Notes: generated from the letters alone by a model not told the origin. DNA of 64,000 nucleotides from Rhodococcus sp. 1163 (GCF_002091985.1 NZ_MKKX01000038.1:124001-188000), one strand, 5' to 3'; counted from the first letter of the stretch, positions 49,448 to 60,260 are shown. Numbers and translations are program-made.

Positions 49448-49947
49448 GGCAACACCACCGCCAGTTCGACGGCGCAGGCGGCGCTGATCGATCCCAACAG
49501 GCCTGCGCGATAACCGGATTCGCTTTTCGCCGAGTCCGCGGCACCACGCTGAGATTCACTGAGATCGGCCTTGAGTTCCTCCATGGTCGGCGGCGGCACC
49601 GCAACCGGTGTCGCTGTGGTCGAGGTAGCTGCGCTCTCCTCCTCGGTGTGACCTGCGACGCGGTCGATCTCTGCGGCCAGGGCGTCGGCGTGTGCCGTTC
49701 GTTCGGTCTGCACCACACTGAGGGGCCCGGCCAGCGTCGGGCTCAACGCGATCAGGGCGCCTGCGGCGGCCGCGTCGCGACGCGCAAGCCGGAGGTGGCC
49801 GGTGAGGGTGTCGAGTTGCGGCCCAGGGGCTGTGTCGGACGAACATCCGGCAGTTGTGGCGAGCCCGACTGCGGTGAGAGCGGCGCCACCGGTCAAGCGC
49901 AGGGCGCCACGGCGGCTGAGGGTGCGGGGGAGAGCGAACGTCGACAC
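49444..49947 (-). CDS. Putative Tat/Sec-exported lipoprotein, unknown function
   Basis: A 167-residue protein read from GTG 49947. It starts [21 protein letters not shown]: the twin arginines before a hydrophobic stretch suggest Tat export, and AGCSSD gives a lipobox with Cys about 34. The mature part is Ala-rich and helical ([23 protein letters not shown]), with a low-complexity centre ([17 protein letters not shown]) and a final helix pair. It resembles a ferritin-like fold in outline, but I cannot assign a family. It is translationally coupled to the DUF4439 gene and is divergent from rimP. Confidence 0.78.
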   Translation of the reverse strand: MSTFALPRTLSRRGALRLTGGAALTAVGLATTAGCSSDTAPGPQLDTLTGHLRLARRDAAAAGALIALSPTLAGPLSVVQTERTAHADALAAEIDRVAGHTEEESAATSTTATPVAVPPPTMEELKADLSESQRGAADSAKSESGYRAGLLGSISAACAVELAVVLP

Positions 49948-50099
49948 GGGAACATCGTGCCAGGTGCATTCTGCATCTTGTGCACCCAGGCTGGTCACGA
50001 ACGCTTCCCGTTGGCGTTAGGCTGTGCGTTCGCCACTTACGGATTCGATCACACTTCTGGTCGGGTCCGACCACAACTGAACGAGGAGTTTTCGCAACG

Positions 50100-50675
50100 A
50101 TGCCTGTTCCGTCCAAGGAGAGGGTCATCGCACTCCTGTCCGACCTGGTGACCAGCCGTGGGTTCGATTTGGAAGATGTCAACGTGGTCTCGGCAGGTAA
50201 GCACAGTGCCGTACGCATCATGGTCGATCGCGAAGAAGGCATCGACCTCGACACGTTGCCGTCGCTCAGCCGTGAGATCTCCGACATATTCGACGCGGTG
50301 TCGGACTTCGGTGATGCTCCTTACACCCTCGAGGTAACCACTCCTGGAGTCGATCGTCCGCTTACCGAGGATCGCCATTGGCGGCGCGCACGCGGGCGGA
50401 TGGTCCGATTCAAGCTCGACGACGAAAAGTTCGACGCACGTGTCGGTCACCTCGATGGCCGATCGCTCACGGTGGTCACTCGTGACAAGGGTGTTCTCGC
50501 GACCCGAGTGGTGGAACTCGATGACGTTGTGAAGGCTGTTGTGCAAGTAGAATTCTCGAAGCCGAAGGCAGACGAGATGGAGCTGACGGGCGGCGTTGTC
50601 GACGGTAGGCCTGCTCCTGCTGACAACGACGAGATAGTGAACGTGGAAACACCGGAAGAAGGGTCCGACAAGTGA
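50100..50675 (+). CDS. rimP: Ribosome maturation factor RimP
   Basis: RimP assists 30S assembly. ATG 50100 ([29 protein letters not shown]) is preceded by GAGGAG about 12 nt upstream. The 191-residue protein contains [28 protein letters not shown] and the conserved [28 protein letters not shown]. The C-terminal acidic extension ([14 protein letters not shown]) is typical of actinobacteria. It heads the rimP-nusA-ylxR-infB-rbfA operon and overlaps nusA by 4 bp. Confidence 0.95.
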   Translation: MPVPSKERVIALLSDLVTSRGFDLEDVNVVSAGKHSAVRIMVDREEGIDLDTLPSLSREISDIFDAVSDFGDAPYTLEVTTPGVDRPLTEDRHWRRARGRMVRFKLDDEKFDARVGHLDGRSLTVVTRDKGVLATRVVELDDVVKAVVQVEFSKPKADEMELTGGVVDGRPAPADNDEIVNVETPEEGSDK

Positions 50676-51682
50676 ATATCGACATCGCGGCGTTGCGCGC
50701 CATCGAAGCGGACAAGGGAGTGTCGATCGAGACTGTCATCTCGACGATTCAGTCCGCCCTGTTGACCGCTTACCGGCACACCGAGGGCCATCAGCCCCAC
50801 GCGTGGATCGACGTCAACCGTAAGACCGGTTCGGTGCGTGTGATGGCAAAAGAGATCGACGGTGACGGCAACACCATTTCGGAGTGGGACGACACCCCTC
50901 GAGGGTTCGGCCGAATTGCTGCGACAACCGCCCGGCAGGTGATCCTGCAGCGTCTGCGTGATGCCGAGCACGAGCGCTCGTACGGCGAGTATGCGACGCA
51001 CGAGGGTGAGATCGTGGGCGGGGTCATTCAGCGGGATACCAGAGCAAATGCCAAGGGCACGGTCATCGTGAGGATCGGCAGCGATGCGAACGGCGCAGAC
51101 GGCGTGCTGCCGCCTGCCGAGCAGGTGCCGGGTGAGAGTTACGAGCACGGCGAGCGAATCAAGTGCTACGTAGTCGGAGTCGCCCGGGGCCAGCGCGGAC
51201 CGCAGATCACCCTCTCGCGTACCCACCCCAACCTCGTACGCAAGCTGTTCGCACTCGAGGTGCCGGAGATCGCCGACGGGTCGGTCGAGATCGTCGCCGT
51301 TGCGCGCGAGTCCGGTCACCGGTCGAAGATCGCGGTCAAGTCCACGGTGTCGGGTCTCAACGCCAAGGGCGCATGCATCGGGCCGATAGGTCAGCGTGTG
51401 CGCAACGTGATGAGCGAACTGGCCGGCGAGAAGATCGACATCATCGACTTCGACGAGGATCCCGCTACCTTCGTCGGGAATGCGCTGTCTCCGTCGAAGG
51501 TTGTGTCGGTCACGGTCGTGGATGCCGAGGCTCGTGCCGCACGTGTGGTCGTGCCGGAATATCAGCTGTCGCTCGCCATCGGCAAAGAGGGACAGAACGC
51601 CCGGCTGGCAGCTAGGCTGACTGGCTGGCGCATCGATATCCGCAGCGACGCGGCCACGGCACCCGAGTCCACCAGCGCGTAA
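50672..51682 (+). CDS. nusA: Transcription termination/antitermination factor NusA
   Basis: NusA binds RNA polymerase and modulates pausing, termination and rRNA antitermination. The 336-residue protein has an N-terminal RNAP-binding domain ([23 protein letters not shown]), an S1 domain (about 115-185) and two KH domains. The KH motifs are [16 protein letters not shown] (about 230-245) and [21 protein letters not shown] (about 300-320). Like other actinobacterial NusA proteins it lacks the two C-terminal acidic repeats of E. coli. Start GTG 50672 in the GTGA overlap with rimP. Confidence 0.97.
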   Translation: MNIDIAALRAIEADKGVSIETVISTIQSALLTAYRHTEGHQPHAWIDVNRKTGSVRVMAKEIDGDGNTISEWDDTPRGFGRIAATTARQVILQRLRDAEHERSYGEYATHEGEIVGGVIQRDTRANAKGTVIVRIGSDANGADGVLPPAEQVPGESYEHGERIKCYVVGVARGQRGPQITLSRTHPNLVRKLFALEVPEIADGSVEIVAVARESGHRSKIAVKSTVSGLNAKGACIGPIGQRVRNVMSELAGEKIDIIDFDEDPATFVGNALSPSKVVSVTVVDAEARAARVVVPEYQLSLAIGKEGQNARLAARLTGWRIDIRSDAATAPESTSA

Positions 51683-51726
51683 GGGTGGAATGCGGAGTTC
51701 GAGGCAATACAGCGGTAGAGTGGTCG

Positions 51727-52089
51727 ATGGTTCGGAATGAACTCTCTGCCCTGAGTCATGAGAGCATCGGTTCGGCGGCAGTTCGTCAGCCGGTGAGAAC
51801 ATGTGTCGGGTGCAAGGAGCGAGCTCCGGCCGCCGGTCTGCTGAGAGTTGTGGTTCGCGATCGAGATTCTTCGGGATCGGCGATCGTGCCCGATGTCGAC
51901 CACCGGCTTCCCGGTAGAGGTGCATGGTTGCATCTCGACCCGAGATGTCTGGAGAATGCAGAGCGGCGCCGTGCATTCGGTAGAGCGCTACGCGTGTCGG
52001 GATCTATCGACTCGTCAGCGGTCGTCTCCTTTCTCGAAGGAGTCGACGACAGAGATTCACCCCTCGAGAAGAACAGGCAACAGCACTGA
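51727..52089 (+). CDS. ylxR: YlxR-family (DUF448) RNA-binding protein
   Basis: YlxR proteins are small RNA-binding factors in nusA-infB operons; B. subtilis YlxR affects gene expression via RNase P. ATG 51727 gives 120 residues, with an upstream in-frame start at 51685 possible. The DUF448 core reads VRTCVGCKERAPAAGLLRVV, then DHRLPGRGAWLHLDPRCLENAERRRAFGRALR. The Cys-x2-Cys and the GRGAWL motif are diagnostic. A hydrophilic C-terminal tail follows. The position between nusA and infB is canonical. Confidence 0.9.
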   Translation: MVRNELSALSHESIGSAAVRQPVRTCVGCKERAPAAGLLRVVVRDRDSSGSAIVPDVDHRLPGRGAWLHLDPRCLENAERRRAFGRALRVSGSIDSSAVVSFLEGVDDRDSPLEKNRQQH

Positions 52090-52186
52090 TGAGCACACCG
52101 TGAAGCACCAACGATGAACGTCCATCGGAGATAACCCGAGGTCGTGCGGGCACCAATCCTCGCTCGGCCTCTCAGTGAGGAGAGCA

Positions 52187-55105
52187 GTGCCAGGTAAGGC
52201 CCGCGTACACGAGTTGGCTAAAGAACTCGGTGTCACCAGTAAAGAACTACTCGCACGGCTCAAAGAGCAAGGCGAGTTCGTCAAATCCGCATCATCCACG
52301 GTAGAGGCGCCAGTAGCGCGTCGTGTCCGTGAATCCTTCCCGGCCGGCAAGCCGGATTCCGCTCCGGCCACCGGTGCTTCCAATGGCGAACAGGCCAGTG
52401 GCAGCGCACCGGTTTCTGGCAGCGCACCGAAGCCTGCTTCGGGCGCCAAGCCCGGCGGACCCCGTCCGGGACCGAAACCGACCCCGCGCCCGACTCCTGC
52501 TGCTCCCGTGGCGCAGGAACCAGTGGCTCCAGTCGCAGCCGAGGCTCCCGTAGCGCCGGCCTCGACTCCGGCGCCCGCACCCGCCGCTCCGGCACCATCC
52601 GTCCCGGCGCCCGCTGCTCCGGCAGAACAAGCTCCCGCAGCATCGGCCGTCGTAGCTCCAGAGGCCGCAGCGGCGTCTGCCCCGGCAGGTCCCAAGCCAG
52701 GCGCACCCGGCCCCAAGCCGGGCCCCAAGGCTCCGCGTGTCGGTAACAACCCGTATTCGTCCGCTCCCGCCGAGCGTCCTGCCCCGCGCCCCGCGCCGGG
52801 CGCACCACGCCCGGGTGGTAGCAGTCGACCCGCTCCGGGTCAGGGTGGACCTCGTCCGGCAGCAGCGGGTGGTGCACGTCCGGCCGCTGGTCAGGGCGCA
52901 CCTCGCCCAGCAGGCCCCGGCGGGCCTCGTCCGAGCCCGGGTTCTATGCCCCCTCGTCCCAACCCCGGCGCAATGCCGACCCGTTCGGCACGTCCGAGCC
53001 CAGCGGCAGGTCGCCCCGGCGGCCGTCCCGGTGGTGCTCCAGGTGGTCGTCCCGGTGGCGCAGGCGCCGGCGGTTACCGCGGTGGCGGCGCACCGGGTGC
53101 TCCAGGTGGAGCTCCCGCTGGTGGTGCTCCCGCAGGTGGCTTCCGCGGTCGTCCCGGCGGCGGTGGCCGTCCAGGTCAGCGCGGCGCAGCTGCAGGTGCT
53201 TTCGGTCGTCCCGGCGGAGCAGTTCGTCGTGGCCGCAAGTCGAAGCGGGCAAAACGCGCCGAGTACGAGAGCATGCAGGCACCCGCTGTCGGTGGCGTCA
53301 GGTTGCCACGCGGCAACGGTGAGACCATCCGTCTCGCCCGCGGCGCGTCGCTGTCGGATTTCGCAGACAAGATCGATGCGAACCCAGCAGCACTCGTACA
53401 GGCATTGTTCAACCTCGGCGAGATGGTCACTGCCACTCAGTCCGTGAACGACGAAACCCTCGAACTGCTCGGCGGCGAGATGAACTACGTCGTTCAGGTC
53501 GTCAGCCCCGAGGACGAAGATCGCGAACTGCTCAACGCGTTCGACCTCACCTATGGCGAGGACGCCGGCGGTGAAGAGGACTTGGAACAGCGGCCTCCCG
53601 TCGTCACGGTCATGGGTCACGTCGACCACGGCAAGACGCGACTGCTGGACTCGATCCGAAACACCACGGTCCGCGAAGGCGAGTCCGGTGGCATCACCCA
53701 GCACATCGGTGCTTACCAGGTGCTTACCGAACTCGAAGGCAACGAGCGTCTGGTCACCTTCATCGATACACCGGGTCACGAGGCCTTCACGGCCATGCGT
53801 GCTCGTGGTGCCAAGGCAACCGACCTCGCGATCCTGGTTGTTGCAGCCGACGACGGTGTCATGCCGCAGACGGTCGAAGCGATCAACCACGCGCAAGCTG
53901 CAGATGTCCCGATCGTGGTGGCGATCAACAAGATCGACAAGGAAGGCGCGAACCCGGACAAGATCCGGCAGCAGCTGACCGAGTACGGGCTTGTGGCCGA
54001 GGAATACGGCGGCGACACGATGTTCGTCGAGATTTCGGCGAAGCAGGGCACCAACATCGACGCACTTCTCGAAGCTGTGTTGCTGACAGCAGATGCCTCA
54101 CTGGATCTGCGTGCCAACCCGGACATGGACGCTCAGGGTGTCGCCATCGAGGCGCACCTCGACCGTGGTCGTGGACCGGTTGCCACCGTGCTCATCGCCC
54201 GCGGAACCTTGCGTGTCGGTGACTCGATCGTCGCCGGTGACGCCTACGGTCGCGTCCGTCGAATGGTCGACGAGCACGGCGAAGATGTCATCGAAGCACT
54301 GCCGTCCCGTCCGGTACAGGTCATCGGCTTCACGTCGGTGCCCGGCGCAGGCGACAACCTGTTGGTCGTCGACGAGGATCGCATTGCCCGTCAGATCGCC
54401 GATCGACGCAACGCTCGCAAGCGCAATGCGCTCGCCGCGAAGTCTCGTAAGCGCATCAGCCTGGACGATCTCGATGCAGCGTTGAGGGAGACTTCCCAGC
54501 TGAACTTGATCCTCAAGGGTGACAACTCGGGAACCGTCGAGGCGCTCGAAGAGGCACTGGTCGGTATTCAGATCGACGACGAGGTCGAACTGCGCGTCAT
54601 CGACCGCGGCGTCGGCGGCGTCACGGAGACCAACGTCAACCTGGCGTCGGCATCGAACGCGATCATCATCGGATTCAACGTTCGAGCGGAGGGCAAGGCC
54701 ACCGAGCTGGCCAACCGTGAAGGCGTCGACATCCGGTACTACTCGGTGATCTACCAGGCCATCGACGAGATCGAAAGCGCGCTCAAGGGCATGCTCAAGC
54801 CGGTCTACGAAGAGGTTGCGCTCGGCCAAGCCGAGATTCGTGCAATGTTCCGTTCTTCGAAGGTCGGAAGTATTGCCGGTTGTCTCGTCACCTCGGGTAC
54901 CATCCGTCGCAATGCGAAAGCACGACTGCTGCGTGACAACAAGGTGGTTGCCGAGACCGTCACCATTTCCTCGCTCCGGCGGGAAAAGGAGGACGTGGTC
55001 GAGGTGCGCGAGGGCTACGAATGCGGTCTTACGGTGACGTACTCGGACATCAAGGTGGGCGATGTCGTCGAGGCGTACGAGCTCCGTGAAAAGGCTCGCG
55101 ACTAG
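52187..55105 (+). CDS. infB: Translation initiation factor IF-2
   Basis: IF-2 is the GTPase that places fMet-tRNA on the 30S subunit. GTG 52187 is chosen with GAGGAG 5-10 nt upstream; GTG 52175 overlaps that site. The 972 residues start with the IF2_N domain ([25 protein letters not shown]), then a Pro/Ala/Gly/Arg-rich linker of about 300 residues. The G domain begins near 474 (GHVDHGKT), with DTPGHEAFT and NKID, followed by domains II-IV ending DVVEAYEL. A strong hairpin follows the gene at 55168. Confidence 0.97.
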   Translation: MPGKARVHELAKELGVTSKELLARLKEQGEFVKSASSTVEAPVARRVRESFPAGKPDSAPATGASNGEQASGSAPVSGSAPKPASGAKPGGPRPGPKPTPRPTPAAPVAQEPVAPVAAEAPVAPASTPAPAPAAPAPSVPAPAAPAEQAPAASAVVAPEAAAASAPAGPKPGAPGPKPGPKAPRVGNNPYSSAPAERPAPRPAPGAPRPGGSSRPAPGQGGPRPAAAGGARPAAGQGAPRPAGPGGPRPSPGSMPPRPNPGAMPTRSARPSPAAGRPGGRPGGAPGGRPGGAGAGGYRGGGAPGAPGGAPAGGAPAGGFRGRPGGGGRPGQRGAAAGAFGRPGGAVRRGRKSKRAKRAEYESMQAPAVGGVRLPRGNGETIRLARGASLSDFADKIDANPAALVQALFNLGEMVTATQSVNDETLELLGGEMNYVVQVVSPEDEDRELLNAFDLTYGEDAGGEEDLEQRPPVVTVMGHVDHGKTRLLDSIRNTTVREGESGGITQHIGAYQVLTELEGNERLVTFIDTPGHEAFTAMRARGAKATDLAILVVAADDGVMPQTVEAINHAQAADVPIVVAINKIDKEGANPDKIRQQLTEYGLVAEEYGGDTMFVEISAKQGTNIDALLEAVLLTADASLDLRANPDMDAQGVAIEAHLDRGRGPVATVLIARGTLRVGDSIVAGDAYGRVRRMVDEHGEDVIEALPSRPVQVIGFTSVPGAGDNLLVVDEDRIARQIADRRNARKRNALAAKSRKRISLDDLDAALRETSQLNLILKGDNSGTVEALEEALVGIQIDDEVELRVIDRGVGGVTETNVNLASASNAIIIGFNVRAEGKATELANREGVDIRYYSVIYQAIDEIESALKGMLKPVYEEVALGQAEIRAMFRSSKVGSIAGCLVTSGTIRRNAKARLLRDNKVVAETVTISSLRREKEDVVEVREGYECGLTVTYSDIKVGDVVEAYELREKARD

Positions 55106-55167
55106 TCGATTCGCAGCAGTAGTGCCGTAGTGGAGCATTGGGGAGTAACACTGCACTAGATCGAGGG

Positions 55168-55199
55168 GCCGGCGGCGGTATGTCAGTACCGCCGCCGGC
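55168..55199 (+). terminator. Strong hairpin after infB, possible terminator or attenuator
   Basis: GCCGGCGGCGGTA (55168-55180) pairs perfectly with TACCGCCGCCGGC (55187-55199) around a TGTCAG loop. It is followed by TCTTCG rather than a T-run. It lies between infB and the DUF503 gene, so it may attenuate transcription or protect the infB mRNA end. Confidence 0.55.
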
Positions 55200-55230
55200 T
55201 CTTCGCTCGAACCTGAGTAAGGATGGCCGC

Positions 55231-55521
55231 GTGTATCTGGGGGCGCTCGAGTTGGACGTGTTATTGGGCGACGTTCGTTCGCTCGCTGAGAAGCGTTCGA
55301 AGGTCGATCCTGTTCTCACGGAGTTACACCGCTTCGGGGTTTCGGCTGAGGAGACGGGTGAGCTAGGGCGTTTTCGCCGGTCGTTGTTCGGAATTGCAGC
55401 TGCCGGTTCGGATATCGACGGATTGCACGACAAGCTCGACGAATGCGAACGGCATATCGCGGAGCGGCAAGATCTGGAATTGTTGGCGGTCAGAAGAAGA
55501 ATTTTCGGTCCCGAGGACTGA
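55231..55521 (+). CDS. DUF503 family protein
   Basis: A 96-residue small protein of the DUF503 family, which is regularly found between infB and rbfA. GTG 55231 is chosen because AAGGA is about 8 nt upstream and the protein begins [23 protein letters not shown] as in the family. It continues [20 protein letters not shown] and ends [22 protein letters not shown]503 folds as a ferredoxin-like alpha/beta domain; function unknown but probably tied to ribosome or RNA processes by context. The run upstream of the GTG is non-conserved. Confidence 0.88.
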   Translation: MYLGALELDVLLGDVRSLAEKRSKVDPVLTELHRFGVSAEETGELGRFRRSLFGIAAAGSDIDGLHDKLDECERHIAERQDLELLAVRRRIFGPED

Positions 55522-55550
55522 CTCGGAACCATATGAGGAGCGTGATTGAC

Positions 55551-56018
55551 ATGGTGGATCCAGCGAGAGCTCGCAAGCTCGCCAAGCGAATTGCCGCCAT
55601 CGTCGCCACGGCGATCGATCATGAGATCAAAGATCCCCGTCTGGCGTTCGTGACCGTCACCGACTGCAAGGTGACAGCGGATCTGCACGACGCAACCGTG
55701 TATTACACGGTGATGGGCGAAGACTTGGATACTGCCCCGGATCTGCAGGCTGCATCTGCGGGGTTGGAGAAGGCCAAAGGTGTACTTCGGTCGAAAGTCG
55801 GTGCAGGGACCGGTGTTCGCTTCACGCCGTCGTTGACGTTCGTGACCGATACCGTTCCGGACACTGCTCGGCACATGGAAGGTCTCCTCGAGCGCGCACG
55901 CCTCGCCGACAGCGAAGTCGCCAGAGCGGCAGCATCGGCCAAGCCTGCCGGTGAGGCAGATCCGTACAAGGCGCCGCGGGAGACGGTCGACGGTTCCGAG
56001 TCGACCGACGTGGACTGA
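55551..56018 (+). CDS. rbfA: 30S ribosome-binding factor RbfA
   Basis: RbfA is a KH-fold protein that binds immature 30S subunits and helps process 16S rRNA 5' ends, important in cold. ATG 55551 is chosen with GAGGAG 10 nt upstream; GTG 55542 is too close to that site. The 155 residues include [39 protein letters not shown] (read in part as [19 protein letters not shown]), VYYTVMGED and [16 protein letters not shown]. The C-terminal acidic tail is typical of actinobacteria. Confidence 0.95.
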   Translation: MVDPARARKLAKRIAAIVATAIDHEIKDPRLAFVTVTDCKVTADLHDATVYYTVMGEDLDTAPDLQAASAGLEKAKGVLRSKVGAGTGVRFTPSLTFVTDTVPDTARHMEGLLERARLADSEVARAAASAKPAGEADPYKAPRETVDGSESTDVD

Positions 56019-56023
56019 TAGAG

Positions 56024-57019
56024 GTGACGACGACTCCGGGGGCCCGGCCTGAGGCCGAGGGGCAGGACGAATTCGCTCATGCGATAGATCTGTTGGAGGC
56101 AGCCGAATCCGTCACCGTGCTGTGTCACATCCATCCGGATGCCGACACCATCGGTAGCGGTCTCGCGTTGGGTTTGGTTCTGGCGCGTCGCGGAGTGGAC
56201 GTGCAGGTGTCGTTTGCGGCGCCTGCCGAGCTGCCGGGGTCGATGGACGCGCTACCGGGCCGCGAGCTTTTGGTTCCGGCCGGCGACGTCCGGGTCGACG
56301 TCGATCTCGTGGTCACTGTCGATGCCGGGAGCAAGGGTCGCCTCGGGGCGCTGTCCGACCGAATCGATGCTGCACATGCCACTCTCGTCATCGATCATCA
56401 TCGGTCCAATACTCGGTTCGGCACCTGGAACGTGGTCGACGAGAATGCAGTGTCGACCACTGAGGTGATAGCTCGACTGTTCGACGCATGGAATGTCGAC
56501 ATCGATCGGGATCTGGCCGAATGCCTGTTTGCCGGACTCGTCACCGACACCGGGTCGTTTCGGTGGGTGCAGCCTGGTTCTCATACCCTTGCCGAACGCC
56601 TTCTTGCGACCGGTATCGACGGCGCTGCGCTGACGCAGAAGTTGCTCGATACGCATCCGTTCGCGTGGTTGCCGATGCTGGGATCGGTTCTCGGAGCGGC
56701 AGAGCTGGTCTCGGACGCGGCGGGCGGACGGGGGCTCGTCTACACCGCGATTCTGCGCGAAGACTCCGCGGGCCTTCGCTCGGAAGAGATCGAGAGTGTC
56801 ATAGACATCGTCCGCACCGCGAGCGAAGCCGAGGTAGCGGCGGTTTTCAAACAGCAGAGTGGTGATGACTGGACGGTGTCGTTGCGCGCGAAGACACAGG
56901 TCGACGTTTCCCTTGTGGCAACGTCTCTCGGTGGGGGAGGTCATCGTAAAGCGTCGGGCTATACCGCTACTGGTTCCAAGTCCGACGTCGTCGCGTCCCT
57001 GATCGCCGCACTCGGTTGA
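56024..57019 (+). CDS. nrnA: DHH-family phosphoesterase NrnA (oligoribonuclease / pAp phosphatase)
   Basis: A 331-residue DHH-DHHA1 protein. NrnA degrades short oligoribonucleotides and dephosphorylates pAp; mycobacterial Rv2837c also hydrolyses c-di-AMP and pApA. Metal-binding motifs are HIHPDADTIGSGLAL (about 37-51), VVTVDAGSKGR and the DHH motif VIDHHRSNTRFG (about 122-133), with TDTGSFRW later. The DHHA1 domain ends with GGGGHRKASGYTATG. Start is GTG 56024, 5 bp after rbfA. It continues the operon into the MATE-family gene. Confidence 0.95.
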   Translation: MTTTPGARPEAEGQDEFAHAIDLLEAAESVTVLCHIHPDADTIGSGLALGLVLARRGVDVQVSFAAPAELPGSMDALPGRELLVPAGDVRVDVDLVVTVDAGSKGRLGALSDRIDAAHATLVIDHHRSNTRFGTWNVVDENAVSTTEVIARLFDAWNVDIDRDLAECLFAGLVTDTGSFRWVQPGSHTLAERLLATGIDGAALTQKLLDTHPFAWLPMLGSVLGAAELVSDAAGGRGLVYTAILREDSAGLRSEEIESVIDIVRTASEAEVAAVFKQQSGDDWTVSLRAKTQVDVSLVATSLGGGGHRKASGYTATGSKSDVVASLIAALG

Positions 57020-57025
57020 TCGATC

Positions 57026-58369
57026 TTGGTTGAATCTACTGCGCCAGTGGAGGCATCTCCACGCAGAATTCTCGGTTTGGCCCTCCCCGCACTCGGTGTC
57101 CTTGCCGCTGAGCCGCTGTACTTGCTTTTCGACGCGGCAGTGGTGGGCAGGCTGGGTGCACTTCCGCTCGCTGGACTGGCCGTCGGCGGTCTGGTTCTGA
57201 CTCAGGTCAGCACGCAGCTGACGTTCCTGTCGTACGGCACAACTGCGCGTGCCGCTCGAATGCACGGTGCAGGACGCGAGAAGGATGCGGTCGGTGAGGG
57301 CGTCCAGGCGACGTGGCTCGCCGTTGCGCTGGGTGTGGCGATCGTTGCCGTGATGCAGTTGCTGGCAGCTCCGATTCTCTCTGTCATCGGCGGCGGCGGT
57401 GAGATCGCCGAGGAAGCTACCGCGTGGTTCCGGGTCGCTGTCATCGGTGTTCCTTTCATCCTGATTTCGCTGGCGGGCAACGGGTGGATGAGAGGTGTTC
57501 AGAACACCAGGAGGCCGCTTCGTTTCGTAGTTTTCGGGCTGTTGGTCTCGGGCGTGCTGTGCCCGATGTTGGTACACGGTCTGCTCGGGTTTCCGCGACT
57601 GGAACTTCTCGGGTCGGCGGTAGCGAATCTGGTGGGCCAGTCGATCGCAGGGTGTCTGTTCATCGCCGCGATTTCGCGTGCAGGAGTTCCGCTTCGGCCC
57701 AGGTGGTCGGTGATGCGAGTGCAGTTGATTCTCGGTCGCGATCTTGTCCTGCGTAGCCTGGCGTTCCAAGCGTGCTTCTTGTCGGCTGCGGCAGTGGCAT
57801 CCCGGTTCGGAGCCGCTGCTGTCGCTGCCAATCAGGTTGTTCTGCTGCTGTGGAATCTCGTGTCGTTGACTCTCGATTCTTTGGCCATCGCGGCTCAAAC
57901 ACTCGTCGGTGCTGCTCTGGGCAAAGGCGACGTCCGTGGCGCCACCAAGCTGGGTTGGCGATTGACCGCGTGGTCCACCATATTTGCGATCGTCCTGGCG
58001 GCGGTGTTCGCGGCCGGTATGCCGGTGATTCCCGAGCTGTTCACCACAGACCCAGCCGTGGTGGATCAGATGCACTCGATTTGGTGGATATTCGTGGCCA
58101 TCATTCCGATCGCCGGAATCGTGTTCGCCCTCGACGGAGTTCTGTTGGGTAGCGGCGACGCAGCCTTCCTGCGGACCGCCACACTGGTATGCGCCCTGCT
58201 GGGGTTTCTGCCCTTCATCTGGTTGTCGCTGGCGCTGGACTGGGGATTGACCGGAATCTGGGTCGGTCTCGGAGTTTTCGTGTCGCTGCGGGCGATCGCG
58301 GTGGTGCTGCGGACACTCTCGGGTCGGTGGGCGCTCGCGGGCGCCGACATTCAACGCGACGCCGGATGA
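57026..58369 (+). CDS. dinF: MATE-family efflux transporter (DinF-like)
   Basis: A 447-residue polytopic protein with about 12 hydrophobic segments and the two-fold MATE pattern: LALPALGVLAAEPLYLLFDAAVVGRLG near the N-terminus, the GNGWMRGVQNTRRPL loop in the first half and DGVLLGSGDAAFLRTATL in the second. These are cation-coupled drug/toxin exporters. The position after nrnA corresponds to Rv2836c. TTG 57026 is used; GTG 57047 is possible. The stop overlaps the convergent modC by 19 bp. Natural substrate unknown. Confidence 0.9.
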   Translation: MVESTAPVEASPRRILGLALPALGVLAAEPLYLLFDAAVVGRLGALPLAGLAVGGLVLTQVSTQLTFLSYGTTARAARMHGAGREKDAVGEGVQATWLAVALGVAIVAVMQLLAAPILSVIGGGGEIAEEATAWFRVAVIGVPFILISLAGNGWMRGVQNTRRPLRFVVFGLLVSGVLCPMLVHGLLGFPRLELLGSAVANLVGQSIAGCLFIAAISRAGVPLRPRWSVMRVQLILGRDLVLRSLAFQACFLSAAAVASRFGAAAVAANQVVLLLWNLVSLTLDSLAIAAQTLVGAALGKGDVRGATKLGWRLTAWSTIFAIVLAAVFAAGMPVIPELFTTDPAVVDQMHSIWWIFVAIIPIAGIVFALDGVLLGSGDAAFLRTATLVCALLGFLPFIWLSLALDWGLTGIWVGLGVFVSLRAIAVVLRTLSGRWALAGADIQRDAG

Positions 58370-59418
58370 ATAGCAACTTCCTGGCTCTTGACGACGAAGT
58401 AGACCTCCATGCCCGGTGATAGATCCAATTCCGAGACCGCCGCCGCTGTGACGTCCGCGACGAGACTCTGGCGGCCGTGGGTACCCCGAACACGAACCGT
58501 TGCGCCGTGTACGTCCATTGCGGCGATCGTGACGGGGAGTACGTTGCGAGGGCTAGCATGCGGTTCGGTGAGATGCACTGCCACTGCGGACGGGCTGAAG
58601 ACAGCCACTGCCTCGGCACCCGATGGCGTCTTACTGTGTCCGTGAACCGTCAGGCCCTGCGCGGTAATCGACGAACCTGAAGAATCAGCAGCGCCGAGAA
58701 CCAAGTTGACCCCGGCGATCCGAGCGGCGAATTCGCTGCGAGGTGCGGTGAGAATGTCTGTGGTCGGTCCACGCTCGACGATTCGGCCGGCCTGCACGAC
58801 GACAATCGTGTCGGCCAATGCGAGCGCATCGAGGAGGTCGTGAGTGACGATGAGTGCGGTGCGTCGTTGCTCTCGCAGGACGGTTCGAAGCAGTCGGCGC
58901 AGCACGGGTGCGGTGGCTATGTCCAATGCGGCCATCGGCTCGTCGAGGAGTAGTACTCGTGGCTGCGCTGCGAGTGCGCGCGCGAGAGCGATGCGTTGTG
59001 CTTGCCCACCCGAGAGTTGCGACGGCCGTCGGTCCGCAAGATCGAGTGCATCGACTGCGTCGAGCCAGGTTCGTGCAATCTCTCTTCCTTTGCGACGACC
59101 GACCCCCCGACTGCGGGGCGAAAACGCAACGTTGGCCTCGGCGTCGAGATGAGGAAACAGGAGGGCGTTCTGTGACAGCGTGGCCACGCCACGCGCATGC
59201 GCTGGAACGAATGTGCGTTCGGCGGTGTCGGTCACTACGTCGTCACCGATGGTGATCCGTCCGGAGTCGGGCCGGAGCAGACCTGCCACGAGCGAGAGCA
59301 AAGAGGACTTTCCGGCCCCGTTCGGTCCGAGAATCGCGATGACCTCGCCGTCCTCGACATCGAGGGTGAAGTCGAGGTTGCGGTCGTCGACCTCGGCGAC
59401 GAGGCGAATGGAGCTCAC
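58351..59418 (-). CDS. modC: Molybdate ABC transporter ATP-binding protein
   Basis: The 355-residue ATPase has Walker [10 protein letters not shown] (31-39), a Q-loop region [10 protein letters not shown], the signature [15 protein letters not shown] (about 133-147), Walker [13 protein letters not shown] and a C-terminal TOBE/Mop-like domain (about 285-355; [21 protein letters not shown]). The TOBE region fits a ModC/oxyanion importer. It is coupled to modB by 4 bp. Its end overlaps the convergent MATE gene by 19 bp, so reading of one must pass through the other's end. Confidence 0.9.
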   Translation of the reverse strand: MSSIRLVAEVDDRNLDFTLDVEDGEVIAILGPNGAGKSSLLSLVAGLLRPDSGRITIGDDVVTDTAERTFVPAHARGVATLSQNALLFPHLDAEANVAFSPRSRGVGRRKGREIARTWLDAVDALDLADRRPSQLSGGQAQRIALARALAAQPRVLLLDEPMAALDIATAPVLRRLLRTVLREQRRTALIVTHDLLDALALADTIVVVQAGRIVERGPTTDILTAPRSEFAARIAGVNLVLGAADSSGSSITAQGLTVHGHSKTPSGAEAVAVFSPSAVAVHLTEPHASPRNVLPVTIAAMDVHGATVRVRGTHGRQSLVADVTAAAVSELDLSPGMEVYFVVKSQEVAIHPASR

Positions 59419-60260
59419 AGCGCCCCGGCCAACCGGCGCCCACGGGCGGCGACGACGATTACTGCCGCCACCACGATCAGGAGGAGCGACAGCGCCACGG
59501 CGGCGTCGGGATCGGTTTCACGCTGCAGGTAGATCTCCAATGGCAAGGTTCGCGTGACTCCCTCGAGCGAGCCCGCGAACGTCAACGTCGCACCGAATTC
59601 GCCGAGGGCGCGGGCGAATGCAAGAACGGCACCCGACACCAGACCCGGCAGTACCAGCGGGAGCGTCACCCTTCGCAGCACCGTCGTCGGACGAGCCCCC
59701 AAGGTGGCGGCGACCGTCTCGTATCCACGTCCCGTGCTGCGCAGTGCTCCCTCGAGGCTGACGACCAGAAAGGGGAGCGAGACGAACGTCTGGGCCAGCA
59801 CCACCGCCGTCGTCGAGAATGCGATGCCGATGCCCCACGCCTCCAGTTGCTCGCCGAGTAGGCCGAGTCGACCGAAGGTGTACAGCAATGCAATTCCGCC
59901 GACGACGGGTGGAAGGACGAGTGGAAGCAGCACCAACGCTCGGAGAATGGACTGACCAGGAAACTTCGATCGGGCCAACACCAGTGCCATCGGTATACCG
60001 ATGACGATGCACACGGCGGTGCTCGTAGCTGCCGTCCGGAGACTGAGAAGTAATGCCGTTCGCGATGACTCCGAGGAGACGAGGGAGATGAAGTTCGGCC
60101 AATCGATCTTCAACAGAATGGCCAGCAACGGGGTGACGACGAACAGCGCACCCAACGCTGCGGGTACGAAGATCCACCTGGGTAGACCGACTCGGACCTC
60201 GTTGCCGCCGCGTATTCCTCTTCCAGAGCGAGTCGGTTTCACCTCGATAGTCGCGCTCAT
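59415..60260 (-). CDS. modB: Molybdate ABC transporter permease
   Basis: A 281-residue permease with about six hydrophobic segments. ATG 60260 is the start; a longer frame continues upstream but overlaps the regulator. The ModB/CysT-type signature EAA loop reads [22 protein letters not shown] (in part [14 protein letters not shown]). [16 protein letters not shown] is typical of ModB. It forms the channel with modC and overlaps it and the upstream regulator by 4 bp each, a tight operon. No substrate-binding ModA gene is present in the operon. Confidence 0.9.
   Translation of the reverse strand: MSATIEVKPTRSGRGIRGGNEVRVGLPRWIFVPAALGALFVVTPLLAILLKIDWPNFISLVSSESSRTALLLSLRTAATSTAVCIVIGIPMALVLARSKFPGQSILRALVLLPLVLPPVVGGIALLYTFGRLGLLGEQLEAWGIGIAFSTTAVVLAQTFVSLPFLVVSLEGALRSTGRGYETVAATLGARPTTVLRRVTLPLVLPGLVSGAVLAFARALGEFGATLTFAGSLEGVTRTLPLEIYLQRETDPDAAVALSLLLIVVAAVIVVAARGRRLAGAL

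Noticed and set aside
56252-58354. 700-codon antisense frame across nrnA and dinF
   Set aside because: The product is Gln/Arg/Glu-rich and low in hydrophobic pattern, and it mirrors two clear genes. This is a GC-content artefact.
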